A stretch of DNA of 64,000 bases from Haloechinothrix alba (GCF_900188115.1 NZ_FZNW01000011.1:1-64000), one strand, 5' to 3'; positions 18,278 to 27,462 are shown, counted from the first letter of the stretch. Notes: generated from the letters alone by a model not told the origin. Numbers and translations are program-made.

Positions 18278-18386
18278 TCGCCCCACCTTCGTCACGGCCC
18301 ACCCGACAGGGACACCAGTCACCGACGCCACACCGCGGCGTCCTCGCTACCTTACACGGAGACGTACTCCGCACTCAGGTAGTGAC

Positions 18387-18401
18387 TTTCATATAGTGCA
18401 A
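18387..18401 (+). promoter_or_regulatory. Candidate IclR operator box 1
   Basis: TTTCATATAGTGCAA, matching box 2 in 14 of 15 bases and lying near the regulator's own promoter side of the divergent region (18278-18582). On the minus strand it contains TTGCAC, which could serve as a -35. Apart from the two boxes and promoter elements, this 305-base region holds no gene. Confidence 0.55.
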
Positions 18402-18525
18402 CGGTAACGCATGCGGCCATGCCGCACCTCCCCCAGTTGCCCGCCCGTTGCCCACCAGTTGTACTGCATCAGGCACACACGCTGTGCCAGATCATCGGAT
18501 CTCGTTTCCGTAAATCGCTATTGCT

Positions 18526-18540
18526 TTTCACATAGTGCAA
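18526..18540 (+). promoter_or_regulatory. Candidate IclR operator box 2 inside the ABC operon promoter
   Basis: TTTCACATAGTGCAA. It lies between a possible -35 TTGCTT (18521-18526) and -10 TAGAGT (18544-18549) with 17-bp spacing, a position suited to repression. It is also flanked by ATTGC and GCAAT in inverted order. The promoter assignment is inference. Confidence 0.55.
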
Positions 18541-18582
18541 TCATAGAGTCGGCGGCACAGTCGAACTCGGAGGTGGCCGAAG

Positions 18583-19419
18583 GTGATCACGCGCTCCTAC
18601 CGGCATCCGCTCAACAGCAGCCGACTGGAACCCGGAGAACCCCTGCTAGAGGTGTCCGACATCCGGCTCCGGTTCGGCGGCATCACCGCGCTCGACGAGG
18701 TGAGCCTGTCCGTGCGGCAAGGCACCGTGCATGCCGTGATCGGACCGAACGGGGCGGGCAAGTCCAGCCTGCTGAACTGCATCAGCGGGCTGTACCGCCC
18801 GCAGGACGGCACGATCGTCGTGCACACCCCCGCGGGCGCGCACGACCTGACGCGCAGGAAACCGCACCGGATCGCCCAGCTCGGAGTGGCGCGTTCCTTC
18901 CAGAACATCGAGCTGTTCCGGCACCTGACGGTGCTGGAGAACCTGATGCTCGGGCGGCACATACACATGCGCAACCGGCTCACCCGGTCGCTGGTGTGGT
19001 TCGGTCCCGCCCGGCGGCAGGAGCTCGCGCATCGTGAGCTCGTCGAGGAGGTCATCGACCTGCTGCAGATCCAGTCGGTACGGCACAAGCCGGTCGGCGC
19101 GCTGGCGTACGGGTTCCAGAAGCGTGTCGAGCTCGGCAGGGCGCTGTGCATGCAGCCTGCCCTGCTGCTGCTCGACGAGCCGATGGCGGGCATGAACGCC
19201 GAGGAGAAGGAGGATATGGCGCGGTTCGTACTCGACGCCCACGAGCTGGCCGGAGTCACCGTGGTCCTCATCGAACACGACATGAACGTCGTCATGGACA
19301 TCTCCGACCGGGTCAGCGTGCTCGACTTCGGCCGGCTCATCGCCGACGGCGCCCCCGAACAGGTCAGCACCGACCCGGACGTCGCCAAGGCCTACCTGGG
19401 TGAGGAGGTGCAGGCATGA
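18583..19419 (+). CDS. ABC transporter ATP-binding protein, LivG-type
   Basis: A 278-aa ATPase of a branched-chain-amino-acid-type (HAAT) importer. It has Walker A GPNGAGKSS, a signature region reading LAYGFQKRVEL (the LivG variant of LSGGQ), Walker B LLLLDEP followed by MAGMN, and the H-loop EHDMNVV. The start is GTG with GGAGG about 10 bases upstream. First gene of a seven-gene plus-strand operon; its stop overlaps the next start (ATGA). Confidence 0.9.
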   Translation: MITRSYRHPLNSSRLEPGEPLLEVSDIRLRFGGITALDEVSLSVRQGTVHAVIGPNGAGKSSLLNCISGLYRPQDGTIVVHTPAGAHDLTRRKPHRIAQLGVARSFQNIELFRHLTVLENLMLGRHIHMRNRLTRSLVWFGPARRQELAHRELVEEVIDLLQIQSVRHKPVGALAYGFQKRVELGRALCMQPALLLLDEPMAGMNAEEKEDMARFVLDAHELAGVTVVLIEHDMNVVMDISDRVSVLDFGRLIADGAPEQVSTDPDVAKAYLGEEVQA

Positions 19420-21416
19420 CCGCGAGTGCCGATCAGCGACCCGTGCCGTCCAGCACGGACGGCGAGCCCCGGGCGGACACCTTCCCGCGCCTGCTGCACG
19501 CGCTGGCCGACGAGCGGCCGGGCGACGTCGCGATGCAGGAGAAGCTGTACGGGATCTGGCAGCCCATCACCTGGTCCGAGTACGCCCGGCGGGTGACCGA
19601 CTTCGCGCACGGCCTCGCTGCTCTCGGCGTCGAGCAGGGCGAGGTCGTCGCCGTCATCGGCGACAACCGTCCGGAGTGGCTCATCGCCGAGCTGGCGACG
19701 CAGTCGATCGGGGCCGCCGTGGTCGGCATCTACCCGACCAGCATCGGAGAGGAGATCGTGCACATCCTCACCGACGCCCGGGTCCGGGTCGTCGTCGCCG
19801 AGGACCAGGAACAGGTCGACAAGATCATCCGCTTGAAGGACCGGCTCCCGTCGGTGCACACCGTCGTGTACTACGACCCGCACGGGCTCGAGCAGTACCA
19901 CGAGCCCTACCTTCGCGCGTTCACCGACGTCGAGGAGTCCGGCCAGGACTGGGGCGCACAGCACCCGGCGTGGCTGGCCGAACGGATCGCCGCGGGCTCA
20001 CCCGACGAGATCGCCGTCATCTGCACCACCTCGGGGACAACGGCCCGGCCGAAGCTCGCGGAGCTCTCACACACGAACCTGCTGGCGATGGCCGAGAATC
20101 TCCAGCGGATCGACCCGTTGACCCGCCATGACCGCTATGTCAGCTTCCTGCCGTTCGCCTGGATCGGCGAGCAGATGCTCGCCGTGGCCTGCGGGCTCTC
20201 GCGGGGATTCACGCTCAGCTTCCCGGAAGACGCCGCCACGCAGCGGGCCGACCTGCGCGAGATCGGGCCGGACGTGATGTTCAGCCCGCCGCGGATCTGG
20301 GAGTCCATGCTCTCCGACGTCCAGGTGCGCATCGAGGAGGCCGACCGGCTCAAGCAAGCGGTGTTCGGCTGGGGCTACCGGGTCGGCGACCGCTACGCGG
20401 AACGGCGCGTGCGCGGGGAACGCCCCGGGACGTGGCTGCGGCTGGTCCACCGGGTCGCCGACGCGGTCGCGCTGCGCCCCGTCCGGGACCAGCTCGGGCT
20501 GACACGGCTCAAACGCGGCTACACCGGCGGTGCGCCGCTCGGCCCCGACGTGTTCCGCTTCTTCCACGCGATCGGGGTCAACCTCAAGCAGATCTACGGG
20601 CAAACCGAGATCTGCGGCATCGCGGTGGCCCATACCGACACCGACGTGCGGTTCCACACGGTCGGCACGCCGCTGCCGGGTACCGAGCTGCACATCGCCG
20701 AGGACGGGGAGATCCTGCTGCGCTCGGCATCGGTCTTTCGCGGCTATCACCGCAACCCGGAAAGCACCGCCGAGACGGTCGACCAGGAGGGATGGCTGCG
20801 CACCGGAGACGCCGGGTACACGGAGGACGGCCATCTCGTGGTGATCGACCGCGCCAAGGACGTACGCCGTACCGCGGACGGCCAGCTGTTCTCCTCGGCG
20901 TTCGTGGAGAACAAGGTGAAGTTCAGCCCCTACGTCGAGGAGGCCGTCGTCTTCGGCGGCGAGTCCGGCTCGGACGTGACCGCGATGATCATCATTGACC
21001 CGGCCACCACCGGCGCCTGGGCCGAGCATCAGCATATCTCCTACACCACCTACACCGATCTCGCGGCCAAGGAGCCGGTCTACCGGCTGATCGCGGGCGC
21101 GGTGGCCCGAGCCAACGAGGACCTGCCGGAGAGCACCCGGATCCGGCGGTTCGTCCTGCTGCACAAGCAGCTCGACCCGGACGACGACGAGATCACCCGC
21201 ACCCGCAAGGTGCGGCGCGGCGTCATCGCCGAGCGCTACGCCGACATCATTTCCGCCCTGGATCGCGGCGAGGCCGAGGTCGTCGTCGGCAGCACGATCA
21301 CCTACCAGGACGGCACCGTGGTGGACCGCAAGACACCGCTGCGGATATTCCCGATGTCGGAGTTCGCAGGCGACGACTCCACAGGCACGGCGACCCTATG
21401 GGGTGATCGGCGATGA
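19416..21416 (+). CDS. AMP-binding acyl-CoA synthetase-like protein linked to the ABC importer
   Basis: A 666-aa long-chain-type adenylate-forming enzyme. The phosphate loop is TTSGTTARPKLAELSH, the A5 motif is IYGQTEICG, the A8 hinge WLRTGDAGYTEDGHLVVIDRAKD and the C-terminal Lys region TRTRKVRRGVIAERY, so the catalytic residues are mostly intact. It lies between the LivG-type and LivH-type genes, an arrangement typical of HAAT importers for organic or aromatic acids; it probably traps the imported acid as its CoA ester. It overlaps both neighbours by 4 bases. Confidence 0.87.
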   Translation: MTASADQRPVPSSTDGEPRADTFPRLLHALADERPGDVAMQEKLYGIWQPITWSEYARRVTDFAHGLAALGVEQGEVVAVIGDNRPEWLIAELATQSIGAAVVGIYPTSIGEEIVHILTDARVRVVVAEDQEQVDKIIRLKDRLPSVHTVVYYDPHGLEQYHEPYLRAFTDVEESGQDWGAQHPAWLAERIAAGSPDEIAVICTTSGTTARPKLAELSHTNLLAMAENLQRIDPLTRHDRYVSFLPFAWIGEQMLAVACGLSRGFTLSFPEDAATQRADLREIGPDVMFSPPRIWESMLSDVQVRIEEADRLKQAVFGWGYRVGDRYAERRVRGERPGTWLRLVHRVADAVALRPVRDQLGLTRLKRGYTGGAPLGPDVFRFFHAIGVNLKQIYGQTEICGIAVAHTDTDVRFHTVGTPLPGTELHIAEDGEILLRSASVFRGYHRNPESTAETVDQEGWLRTGDAGYTEDGHLVVIDRAKDVRRTADGQLFSSAFVENKVKFSPYVEEAVVFGGESGSDVTAMIIIDPATTGAWAEHQHISYTTYTDLAAKEPVYRLIAGAVARANEDLPESTRIRRFVLLHKQLDPDDDEITRTRKVRRGVIAERYADIISALDRGEAEVVVGSTITYQDGTVVDRKTPLRIFPMSEFAGDDSTGTATLWGDRR

Positions 21417-22285
21417 GCGACTTCCTTCAGATGACGCTGTTCGGCCTGTCCAACGGGGCGATCCTGGCGCTGGCCGCGCTGGGATTCGTGCTGATCTACA
21501 AGGCCACCAGGGTCATCAACTTCGCCCAGGGACACTTCCTCCTGGTCGGTGCCTACGCCTTCTACGCGGCCATCGTCGTGCTCGGGCTGCACTGGAGCCT
21601 GGCCGTGCTCGTCGGGGTGGCCTTCGCCGCCACGCTCGGCGTGCTCGTGGAACGGTTCGTGCTGCGGCCGATGATCGGCGAGGAAGCCATCGCGGTGATC
21701 ATGGTCACCATCGGGCTGTCCTCGGTGCTCGGTGGCGGCGTACAGCTGTTCTTCGGCACGACACCGCGGGAGACGCCGCAGTTCCTGCCGTCGGGCGCGC
21801 TCACCATGGCCGGGGCCACCATGCCGTGGAGCCGCGTGGCCGCGATCGGCATCGCGGCTGCGGTGCTGGTGACGTTCTCGATCTTCTTCACCCGCACCCG
21901 GCACGGCATCGCGATGCGTGCGGTCGCCGACGACCAGCAGGCTGCCCTGACCATGGGGATCAGCGTGCGCAGGGTGTTCGCGCTGGCATGGGCTCTCGCC
22001 GCGGTCACGGCCGTCATCGGCGGCATCCTGCTTGCCGACCTCTCCGGGGTCTCCGCGGGGCTGGCAGGCTTCGGGCTGATCGTGTTCCCCGTCGTCATCC
22101 TCGGCGGGCTCGACTCGGTACCCGGAACGATCGTGGGCGGGATCATCATCGGCCTGCTCGTCCAGTACACCGCCGGATACGTCGGCGGAGGGCTGGAACA
22201 GGTGGTTCCGTTCATCGTGCTGATTCTCATCCTGATGGTCCGCCCGTACGGGCTGTTCGGCCAGACACGCATCGAGAGGGTCTGA
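21413..22285 (+). CDS. ABC transporter permease, LivH-type
   Basis: A 290-aa inner-membrane permease with about eight hydrophobic segments. Family marks are the N-terminal LFGLSNGAILALAALGFVLIYKATRVINFAQGHF and the cytoplasmic loop GIAMRAVADDQQAALTMGI that contacts the ATPase (EAA-like), each interrupted here for length. GxGxGGLDSVPGT-like VVILGGLDSVPGTIVGG follows. It overlaps the upstream synthetase gene by 4 bases. Confidence 0.9.
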   Translation: MSDFLQMTLFGLSNGAILALAALGFVLIYKATRVINFAQGHFLLVGAYAFYAAIVVLGLHWSLAVLVGVAFAATLGVLVERFVLRPMIGEEAIAVIMVTIGLSSVLGGGVQLFFGTTPRETPQFLPSGALTMAGATMPWSRVAAIGIAAAVLVTFSIFFTRTRHGIAMRAVADDQQAALTMGISVRRVFALAWALAAVTAVIGGILLADLSGVSAGLAGFGLIVFPVVILGGLDSVPGTIVGGIIIGLLVQYTAGYVGGGLEQVVPFIVLILILMVRPYGLFGQTRIERV

Positions 22286-22286
22286 C

Positions 22287-23339
22287 ATGGCTGCGACCTC
22301 GACCGGGATCCATCACCGTAGCTACGCGAGCGAGCTCGCCCTGCGGCACACCAGCGCCGAGAAATTCCGGCTGGTACTCGTCGTGCTGGCCGTACTCGCC
22401 ATACCGTTCGTGGTCAGCCCGTACTGGCTGACCATCGCCAACCAGATCGGCATCGCCGTGATCGGGGCGGTGGGGCTGAATATCCTGGTCGGCTACACCG
22501 GCCAGATCAGTCTCGGCCACGGCGGGTTCCTCGCTGTCGGCGCATACTCCTCGGCCATCCTGCACGTGCGAGGAGATCTACCGATCCCGCTGTCGGTCCT
22601 GCTGGCGACGCTGACGACCGCCGTCATCGGCGCGTTCTTCGGCATCCCCGCGCTCCGCCTCAAAGGCCTCTACCTCGCGATCGCCACGCTCGCCTCGCAG
22701 GAGATCATCCTGTTCGCCGTGCGCAACTGGGAGGCGGTCACCGGTGGCCGCGACGCGATCTCGGTACCGCGCATGGAGCTCGGCGGGTTCGTGTTCCGGC
22801 AGGACTTCCACTGGTACTGGGTGATCCTGCCGATCGCTGTGCTCGCCGTGATATCGGCCCGCAACCTGTTCCGGACCGGCCTGGGCAGATCGTTCATGGC
22901 GGTGCGTGACCACGACATCGCGGCCTCGGCGATGGGGGTCGACGTCACGAGGACGAAGGTGCTCGCCTTCGCGGTGTCCTCGGGATTCGCCGGCCTGGCA
23001 GGCGCCCTCACCGCGCACTACACCGGCATCGTCACCTGGGAACGGTTCACGCTCGAGGAGTCGATCCTCTACCTCGCGATCATCATCGTGGGCGGCCTCG
23101 GCTCGATCTCGGGAACCGTCTACGGGGCGATCTTCATGATCACACTGCCGGCGCTGATCACCAGGGTCGGGCAGGACATGCAGGGGACCCTGCCCGGCAT
23201 CGCCGAGAAGCTGCCCGCGGTGCAGGTCGTCGTGTTCGGCCTGGTCATCGTGCTCTTCCTGATCTTCGAGCCCCGGGGCCTCGCTCGAATCTGGCAACGC
23301 CTCAAGGACTACGTACGCTTCTGGCCATTCCGGTACTGA
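22287..23339 (+). CDS. ABC transporter permease, LivM-type
   Basis: A 350-aa permease that pairs with the LivH-type protein. It shows GYTGQISLGHGGFLAVGAY, LRLKGLYLAIATLA, the ATPase contact loop RSFMAVRDHDIAASAMGVD and IIIVGGLGSISGTVYGA. The start lies 1 base after the preceding stop. The basic C-terminus faces the cytoplasm. Confidence 0.9.
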   Translation: MAATSTGIHHRSYASELALRHTSAEKFRLVLVVLAVLAIPFVVSPYWLTIANQIGIAVIGAVGLNILVGYTGQISLGHGGFLAVGAYSSAILHVRGDLPIPLSVLLATLTTAVIGAFFGIPALRLKGLYLAIATLASQEIILFAVRNWEAVTGGRDAISVPRMELGGFVFRQDFHWYWVILPIAVLAVISARNLFRTGLGRSFMAVRDHDIAASAMGVDVTRTKVLAFAVSSGFAGLAGALTAHYTGIVTWERFTLEESILYLAIIIVGGLGSISGTVYGAIFMITLPALITRVGQDMQGTLPGIAEKLPAVQVVVFGLVIVLFLIFEPRGLARIWQRLKDYVRFWPFRY

Positions 23340-23382
23340 CAGGAGCTCGCTCCCAACCATCCACCGTGTCAAGGAGGACACC

Positions 23383-24570
23383 ATGCACAGACGCGCAGCC
23401 GCACCACTGGCAACCGCAGCCGTCACCGCGCTGACCCTGGCCGCCTGCGGCGGTCCCGGAGCCGAGGAAGGCGACGGTGACGGCCCCATCCCGATCGGGG
23501 TGATCTCCGACCTCTCCGGGGCCACCGCCGACGTCGGCACACCCTACAGCGAGGGCATCCGCGGCTACGCCGAGTGGCTCAACGAGCAAGGCGGTATCGA
23601 CGGCCGCGAGCTCGACCTCAACCTCAACGACTACGCCTACGACGTCGCGCGTGCCGAGCAGCTGTACTCGCAGTACGTCAACGAGGGCGTCGTGGCGGTC
23701 CAGGGCTGGGGCACCGGGGACACCGAGGCGCTGCGGCAGAAGGTCGCCCAGGACGAGCTTCCGTTCATGTCCGCCTCCTACGCCGAGACACTCGTGGACC
23801 CGGAGGAGTCGCCCTACAACTTCGTAGTCGCGGCGACCTACTCGGACCAGATGCGCGTCGCGCTGGACTGGGTCGCCTCGGACTCCGGCGGCGACGGCAG
23901 CGTCGCGGTGTTCCACCACGACAGCCCGTTCGGCACCGCACCGGTTGGCGACGGGGAAGCCTACATCGAGGACAACGACCTCGGTCTCGGGTACGACAGC
24001 TACGCCATGCCGGAGGGGGCCACCGACTACGTCGCCCAGCTCAACCGCGCCGAGTCGGCGGGCGCCGAGTACGTCGTTGTGCAGAACGTCTCGAGCCCTG
24101 CTGCGATGCTGGCCACCAACATCGCCCAGCAAAACCTCGACATGACCGTGGTGTGCCTCAACTGGTGCGCGGACGAGCAGTTCATCGACTTGGCAGGCGA
24201 CGCCGCCGAGGGGCACATCATGGTGCAACCGTTCTCCCCGCCGTCCGACCCGGTTGAAGGGCACTCCGAGCCCGCGGACTACCTCGAGTCCCAGGGAGAG
24301 TCCCTCGAGGACAAGGGTCTGCACTACGTGCAGGGCTGGTACACCATGCACGTGATGGCCGAGGGCATCCGGCACACGATCGACTCCGGCCAGGAGGTCA
24401 CCGGAAGCAACCTGCGTGACGCGCTGCGGAGCATGGATCCGGTGAACACCGGCGAAGTGACCGTGCCGATCTCCTTCGACGCCGACAGCCACCGCGGCAT
24501 GGAGGGCACCGGCATCTACCAGGTGGACGACGGTGAGATGACCACAGTGGAACGGGGGGTCACCCCATGA
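23383..24570 (+). CDS. ABC transporter substrate-binding lipoprotein (Peripla_BP_6)
   Basis: A 395-aa extracytoplasmic receptor anchored by lipid: signal peptide MHRRAAAPLATAAVTALTLA with the lipobox LAAC (Cys at about residue 22). The mature part starts PIPIGVISDLSGATADVGTP and EGIRGYAEWLNEQGGIDG, the classic HAAT binder opening. AAGGAGGACACC precedes the ATG. The ligand cannot be read from sequence; the CoA-ligase neighbours suggest a carboxylic acid rather than leucine or valine. Confidence 0.9.
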   Translation: MHRRAAAPLATAAVTALTLAACGGPGAEEGDGDGPIPIGVISDLSGATADVGTPYSEGIRGYAEWLNEQGGIDGRELDLNLNDYAYDVARAEQLYSQYVNEGVVAVQGWGTGDTEALRQKVAQDELPFMSASYAETLVDPEESPYNFVVAATYSDQMRVALDWVASDSGGDGSVAVFHHDSPFGTAPVGDGEAYIEDNDLGLGYDSYAMPEGATDYVAQLNRAESAGAEYVVVQNVSSPAAMLATNIAQQNLDMTVVCLNWCADEQFIDLAGDAAEGHIMVQPFSPPSDPVEGHSEPADYLESQGESLEDKGLHYVQGWYTMHVMAEGIRHTIDSGQEVTGSNLRDALRSMDPVNTGEVTVPISFDADSHRGMEGTGIYQVDDGEMTTVERGVTP

Positions 24571-25427
24571 CATCGGCCGGTGACTCCGGTGGGCAGCAGG
24601 GCGTGCTGCCCACCGGCCCCGCCGACGAGCGTGACGAGGCCCTGCTCGCGGTGAACAATATCGAGGTGATCTACGACGAGGTCATCCTCGTGCTGCGCGG
24701 CATGTCGCTCGAGGTCCCCCGCGGATCGATCGTGGCAATGCTCGGCTCCAACGGAGCGGGCAAGTCCACGACGCTGAAGGCGATATCCGGGCTGTTGCCC
24801 ACCGAGCACGGCGAGATCACCGACGGGTCGATCACCTTCGCGGGCGCGGACGTCACCGCGATGGACGCGGCCGACCGGGTACGCAAGGGCATGTCGCTGT
24901 GCATGGAAGGCAGGCGGGTGTTCGAGCACCTCACGGTGCGCGAGAACCTGGTCGCCGGCTCGTACACACGCGGGCGCATCAGCGACAGCGACCTCGATAT
25001 CGTCTACACCTACTTTCCCAGGCTGCACGACCTGCGCGGGCGCACGGCCGGGTACCTCTCCGGCGGCGAGCAGCAGATGCTCGCGATCGGGCGGGCGATG
25101 ATGGCCGAGCCGACCCTGCTGATGCTCGACGAACCGTCGCTCGGGCTCGCTCCGCTGCTGGTCCAGGAGATATTCGGGTACATAGCCAGGCTCAATGCCG
25201 AGCTGGGCACCACGGTGCTCGTCGTCGAGCAGAACGCGAGCCGCGCGCTGCAGATCGCCCACCACGGCTACGTCATGGAGCAGGGCCGGATCGTGCTCGA
25301 CGGCACCGCTGCCGAGTTGCGGGAGAACCCCGATGTCAAGGAGTTCTACCTGGGGCTCGGCGACGAGGGCGGCAGGAAGAACTACCGCGAGGTCAAGCAC
25401 TACAAGCGCCGCAAGCGCTGGCTCTGA
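24567..25427 (+). CDS. ABC transporter ATP-binding protein, LivF-type
   Basis: A 286-aa ATPase with Walker A GSNGAGKST, signature YLSGGEQQMLAIGRAMM, Walker B LLMLDEPSLGLAPL and the H-loop VVEQNA typical of LivF. The C-terminus ends in a very basic tail (KHYKRRKRWL) not usual in LivF. It overlaps the binding-protein gene by 4 bases. It pairs with the LivG-type ATPase as heterodimer. Confidence 0.9.
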   Translation: MTSAGDSGGQQGVLPTGPADERDEALLAVNNIEVIYDEVILVLRGMSLEVPRGSIVAMLGSNGAGKSTTLKAISGLLPTEHGEITDGSITFAGADVTAMDAADRVRKGMSLCMEGRRVFEHLTVRENLVAGSYTRGRISDSDLDIVYTYFPRLHDLRGRTAGYLSGGEQQMLAIGRAMMAEPTLLMLDEPSLGLAPLLVQEIFGYIARLNAELGTTVLVVEQNASRALQIAHHGYVMEQGRIVLDGTAAELRENPDVKEFYLGLGDEGGRKNYREVKHYKRRKRWL

Positions 25428-25439
25428 CAGGGGGTCAAT

Positions 25440-26621
25440 ATGTCCGCATTGGACGACCGTGTCGGCGAGGTGGTTCGCCAGGCGGCTGCCCGCATTCCCG
25501 CATTCGCCGCGCGCCTGCACGCGGCCGGGATCCAGGCCGAGCGGGTACGGCGGGTCAGAGACCTCGACGAGCTGGCTGTACTGACCAAGGACGACCTCAT
25601 CGCGCTGCAACGGTCCGAGCCACCGCTCGGCGGGATGCTCGACCCGGACACCGAGGTCTGTCGGATGTTCTCGTCACCGGGACCGCTCTACGAGCCACAG
25701 CTGGCGGGCGCCGACCCGTGGCGGTGGCAGGAGGCACTCCGGGCAGCGGGGTTCGGCCGCGGTGACGTGGTGCTCAACTGCTTCGGGTACCACCTCTCCC
25801 CCGCGGGCGCGATGTTCGACGAGGCCGCGCGGGCGCTGGGCTGCACGGTGGTGCCTGGCGGTACCGGCAATCTCGACCTGCAGGTACAGGCGATCGCGGA
25901 CCTGGGAGTCACCGCCTTCACGGGGTTGCCCAGCTACCTCAAGTCGCTGATCGAGCGCTATCACGAGGCCGGGCACGATGCCCGCGGCTGGCGACTGTCC
26001 AAGGCGCTCGTGACGGCGGAACCGCTTCCCGACTCGTTGCGCGCGCTGCTGACCGAACACGTGCCCGTGGTCCGGGCCGCGTACGGCACGGCCGAGACCG
26101 GGCTGCTCGGCTACGAGATCGAGCCCGGTGCCGGCCTCGAGGTTCCCGACGGGGTCGTCGTGGACGTCTGCGACCTCGACACGGACCTGCCGATCGACAG
26201 CGGCGAGGGGCAGGTGGTGATCACCCTGCTGCGCCCCGAGTACCCCCTGGTGCGCTTCGGCACCGGCGACCTGTCCGCCTGGGTCACCGGACCGGACGGC
26301 TCGGCACGGCTGGCCGGGGTACTCGGCCGTGTCGGTGCCGCGGTGAAGGTACGCGGGATGTTCCTGCATCCCCGGCAGGTCGACTCGGCCATGCGCGACC
26401 TGACAGGTGTGGCGGGTTACCGGTTCGTCGTCGAGCGTGCCGCGCACCGGGACGAGCTACGCTGCGAGATCGTCCCCTCGGCCGGGGTGACCGGTGAGCA
26501 GGTCGCGGCAGCCGCCCGCGAACGGATCAAGTCCATGCTCCGCTTCAACGCCCGCGTCGACGTCGTCGACGACCTCAACGGCACGGACACCCTGGTCGAC
26601 CAGCGGGACTGGGCTGAATGA
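25440..26621 (+). CDS. Phenylacetate-CoA-ligase-like adenylate-forming protein
   Basis: A 393-aa PaaK-family protein. The phosphate loop is replaced by FSSPGPLYEP, while AAYGTAETG (A5), RFGTGDLSAW (A7) and GRVGAAVKVRGMFLHPRQV (A8) are retained. The C-terminal region ends DTLVDQRDWAE without the usual catalytic Lys, so either it performs only part of the reaction or the Lys is supplied differently. It closes the ABC operon, 12 bases after the LivF-type gene. Its TGA (26619-26621) is part of hairpin repeat B. Confidence 0.83.
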   Translation: MSALDDRVGEVVRQAAARIPAFAARLHAAGIQAERVRRVRDLDELAVLTKDDLIALQRSEPPLGGMLDPDTEVCRMFSSPGPLYEPQLAGADPWRWQEALRAAGFGRGDVVLNCFGYHLSPAGAMFDEAARALGCTVVPGGTGNLDLQVQAIADLGVTAFTGLPSYLKSLIERYHEAGHDARGWRLSKALVTAEPLPDSLRALLTEHVPVVRAAYGTAETGLLGYEIEPGAGLEVPDGVVVDVCDLDTDLPIDSGEGQVVITLLRPEYPLVRFGTGDLSAWVTGPDGSARLAGVLGRVGAAVKVRGMFLHPRQVDSAMRDLTGVAGYRFVVERAAHRDELRCEIVPSAGVTGEQVAAAARERIKSMLRFNARVDVVDDLNGTDTLVDQRDWAE

Positions 26622-26698
26622 CGCTTTCAGTCCATACGGTTGGCTGAATGACGCTTTCACTCCACCTGACGGAGTGAAAGCGTCATTCAGCCAACCGT
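26613..26698. repeat. TGAATGACGCTTTCAGTCC-type hairpin repeat, cluster B
   Basis: Three copies of the core: direct at 26613-26633 and 26642-26663, inverted at 26671-26692. The last two form a perfect 28-bp stem (26636-26663 with 26671-26698) and a 7-nt loop ACCTGAC. It lies between the convergent PaaK-like and rsmE genes; the first copy supplies the stop of the former and the outer arm touches the stop of the latter. Confidence 0.9.
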
Positions 26699-27462
26699 TA
26701 CGTCCAGCGGGACGTGCGTGCCCCGAGCGCGCCGAGCGTCACGGCGGCGGCCGTGGACGCGCGCAGCACGGTGCTTCCCAACCGCACGGGACGCGCGCCT
26801 GCCTCGCCCAGCACCTCGAGCTCACGGTCGGAGATCCCGCCTTCCGGCCCGACGACCACCACGAGCTCACCGCTGTCCGGGAGCGCGACCTCCCGCAGCG
26901 ACACACCTGCGCCGGCGTCCAGTACCAGTGCCGCACGTGCCCGGCCGACGAGGTCACACAACCCCGCGGTGTCGACCGGCTCGGCGATCTCCGGAACCCA
27001 CAGCCTCCGCGCCTGCTTGGCAGCCGCCCGTGCGGTCGACAGCCAACGCGCCCCGCCCTTCGCGGCGCGCCCGGGCCCGTCCCACCGCGCCACGCACCGC
27101 TCGGCCTGCCACGGGACGATCGTGTCCGCACCGGCCTCGGTCGCCAACTCGACGGCGAGCTCACCCCTGTCCCCCTTCACGAGGGCCTGCGCGACCGTCA
27201 CCCGCAGGGCGGGCGGTTCCTCCTGCCAGCGGTCCAGCACGGTCACCGCCAGCTCAGGGTGGCGTCCCGGCCGCACCTCGGCCGCGGCGCACGCGGTGGC
27301 ACCGCCCCGCCCGTCGGTGAGCACCAGATGCTCACCCGCCCGGATCCGCAGCACGGTCACCGCGTGCCGGGCCTCGTCCCCGGCCAGCAGTCCTTCCGGC
27401 CCGTCGGGAAGCGCGTCGACGACGAAGACCGGTCGCGGACCGGCGTCCCTGGCCGTGCTCAT
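26698..27462 (-). CDS. rsmE: 16S rRNA (uracil-1498-N3)-methyltransferase
   Basis: A 254-aa SPOUT methyltransferase that modifies U1498 of 16S rRNA. The SAM-binding knot is visible in LVVVVGPEGGISDRELEVL and RPVRLGSTVLRASTAAA; the N-terminal PUA-like domain has HAVTVLRIRAGEHLVLTDG. The ATG at 27462 is taken, with AGGTGG upstream; a GTG at 27480 is also in frame. It lies next to dnaJ and hrcA, as in mycobacterial Rv2372c-Rv2374c. Confidence 0.93.
   Translation of the reverse strand: MSTARDAGPRPVFVVDALPDGPEGLLAGDEARHAVTVLRIRAGEHLVLTDGRGGATACAAAEVRPGRHPELAVTVLDRWQEEPPALRVTVAQALVKGDRGELAVELATEAGADTIVPWQAERCVARWDGPGRAAKGGARWLSTARAAAKQARRLWVPEIAEPVDTAGLCDLVGRARAALVLDAGAGVSLREVALPDSGELVVVVGPEGGISDRELEVLGEAGARPVRLGSTVLRASTAAAVTLGALGARTSRWT

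Noticed and set aside
26613-26698. Repeats B and C as a CRISPR array
   Set aside because: Only two or three copies, in mixed orientation, without regular spacers and no cas gene; they are hairpin elements.
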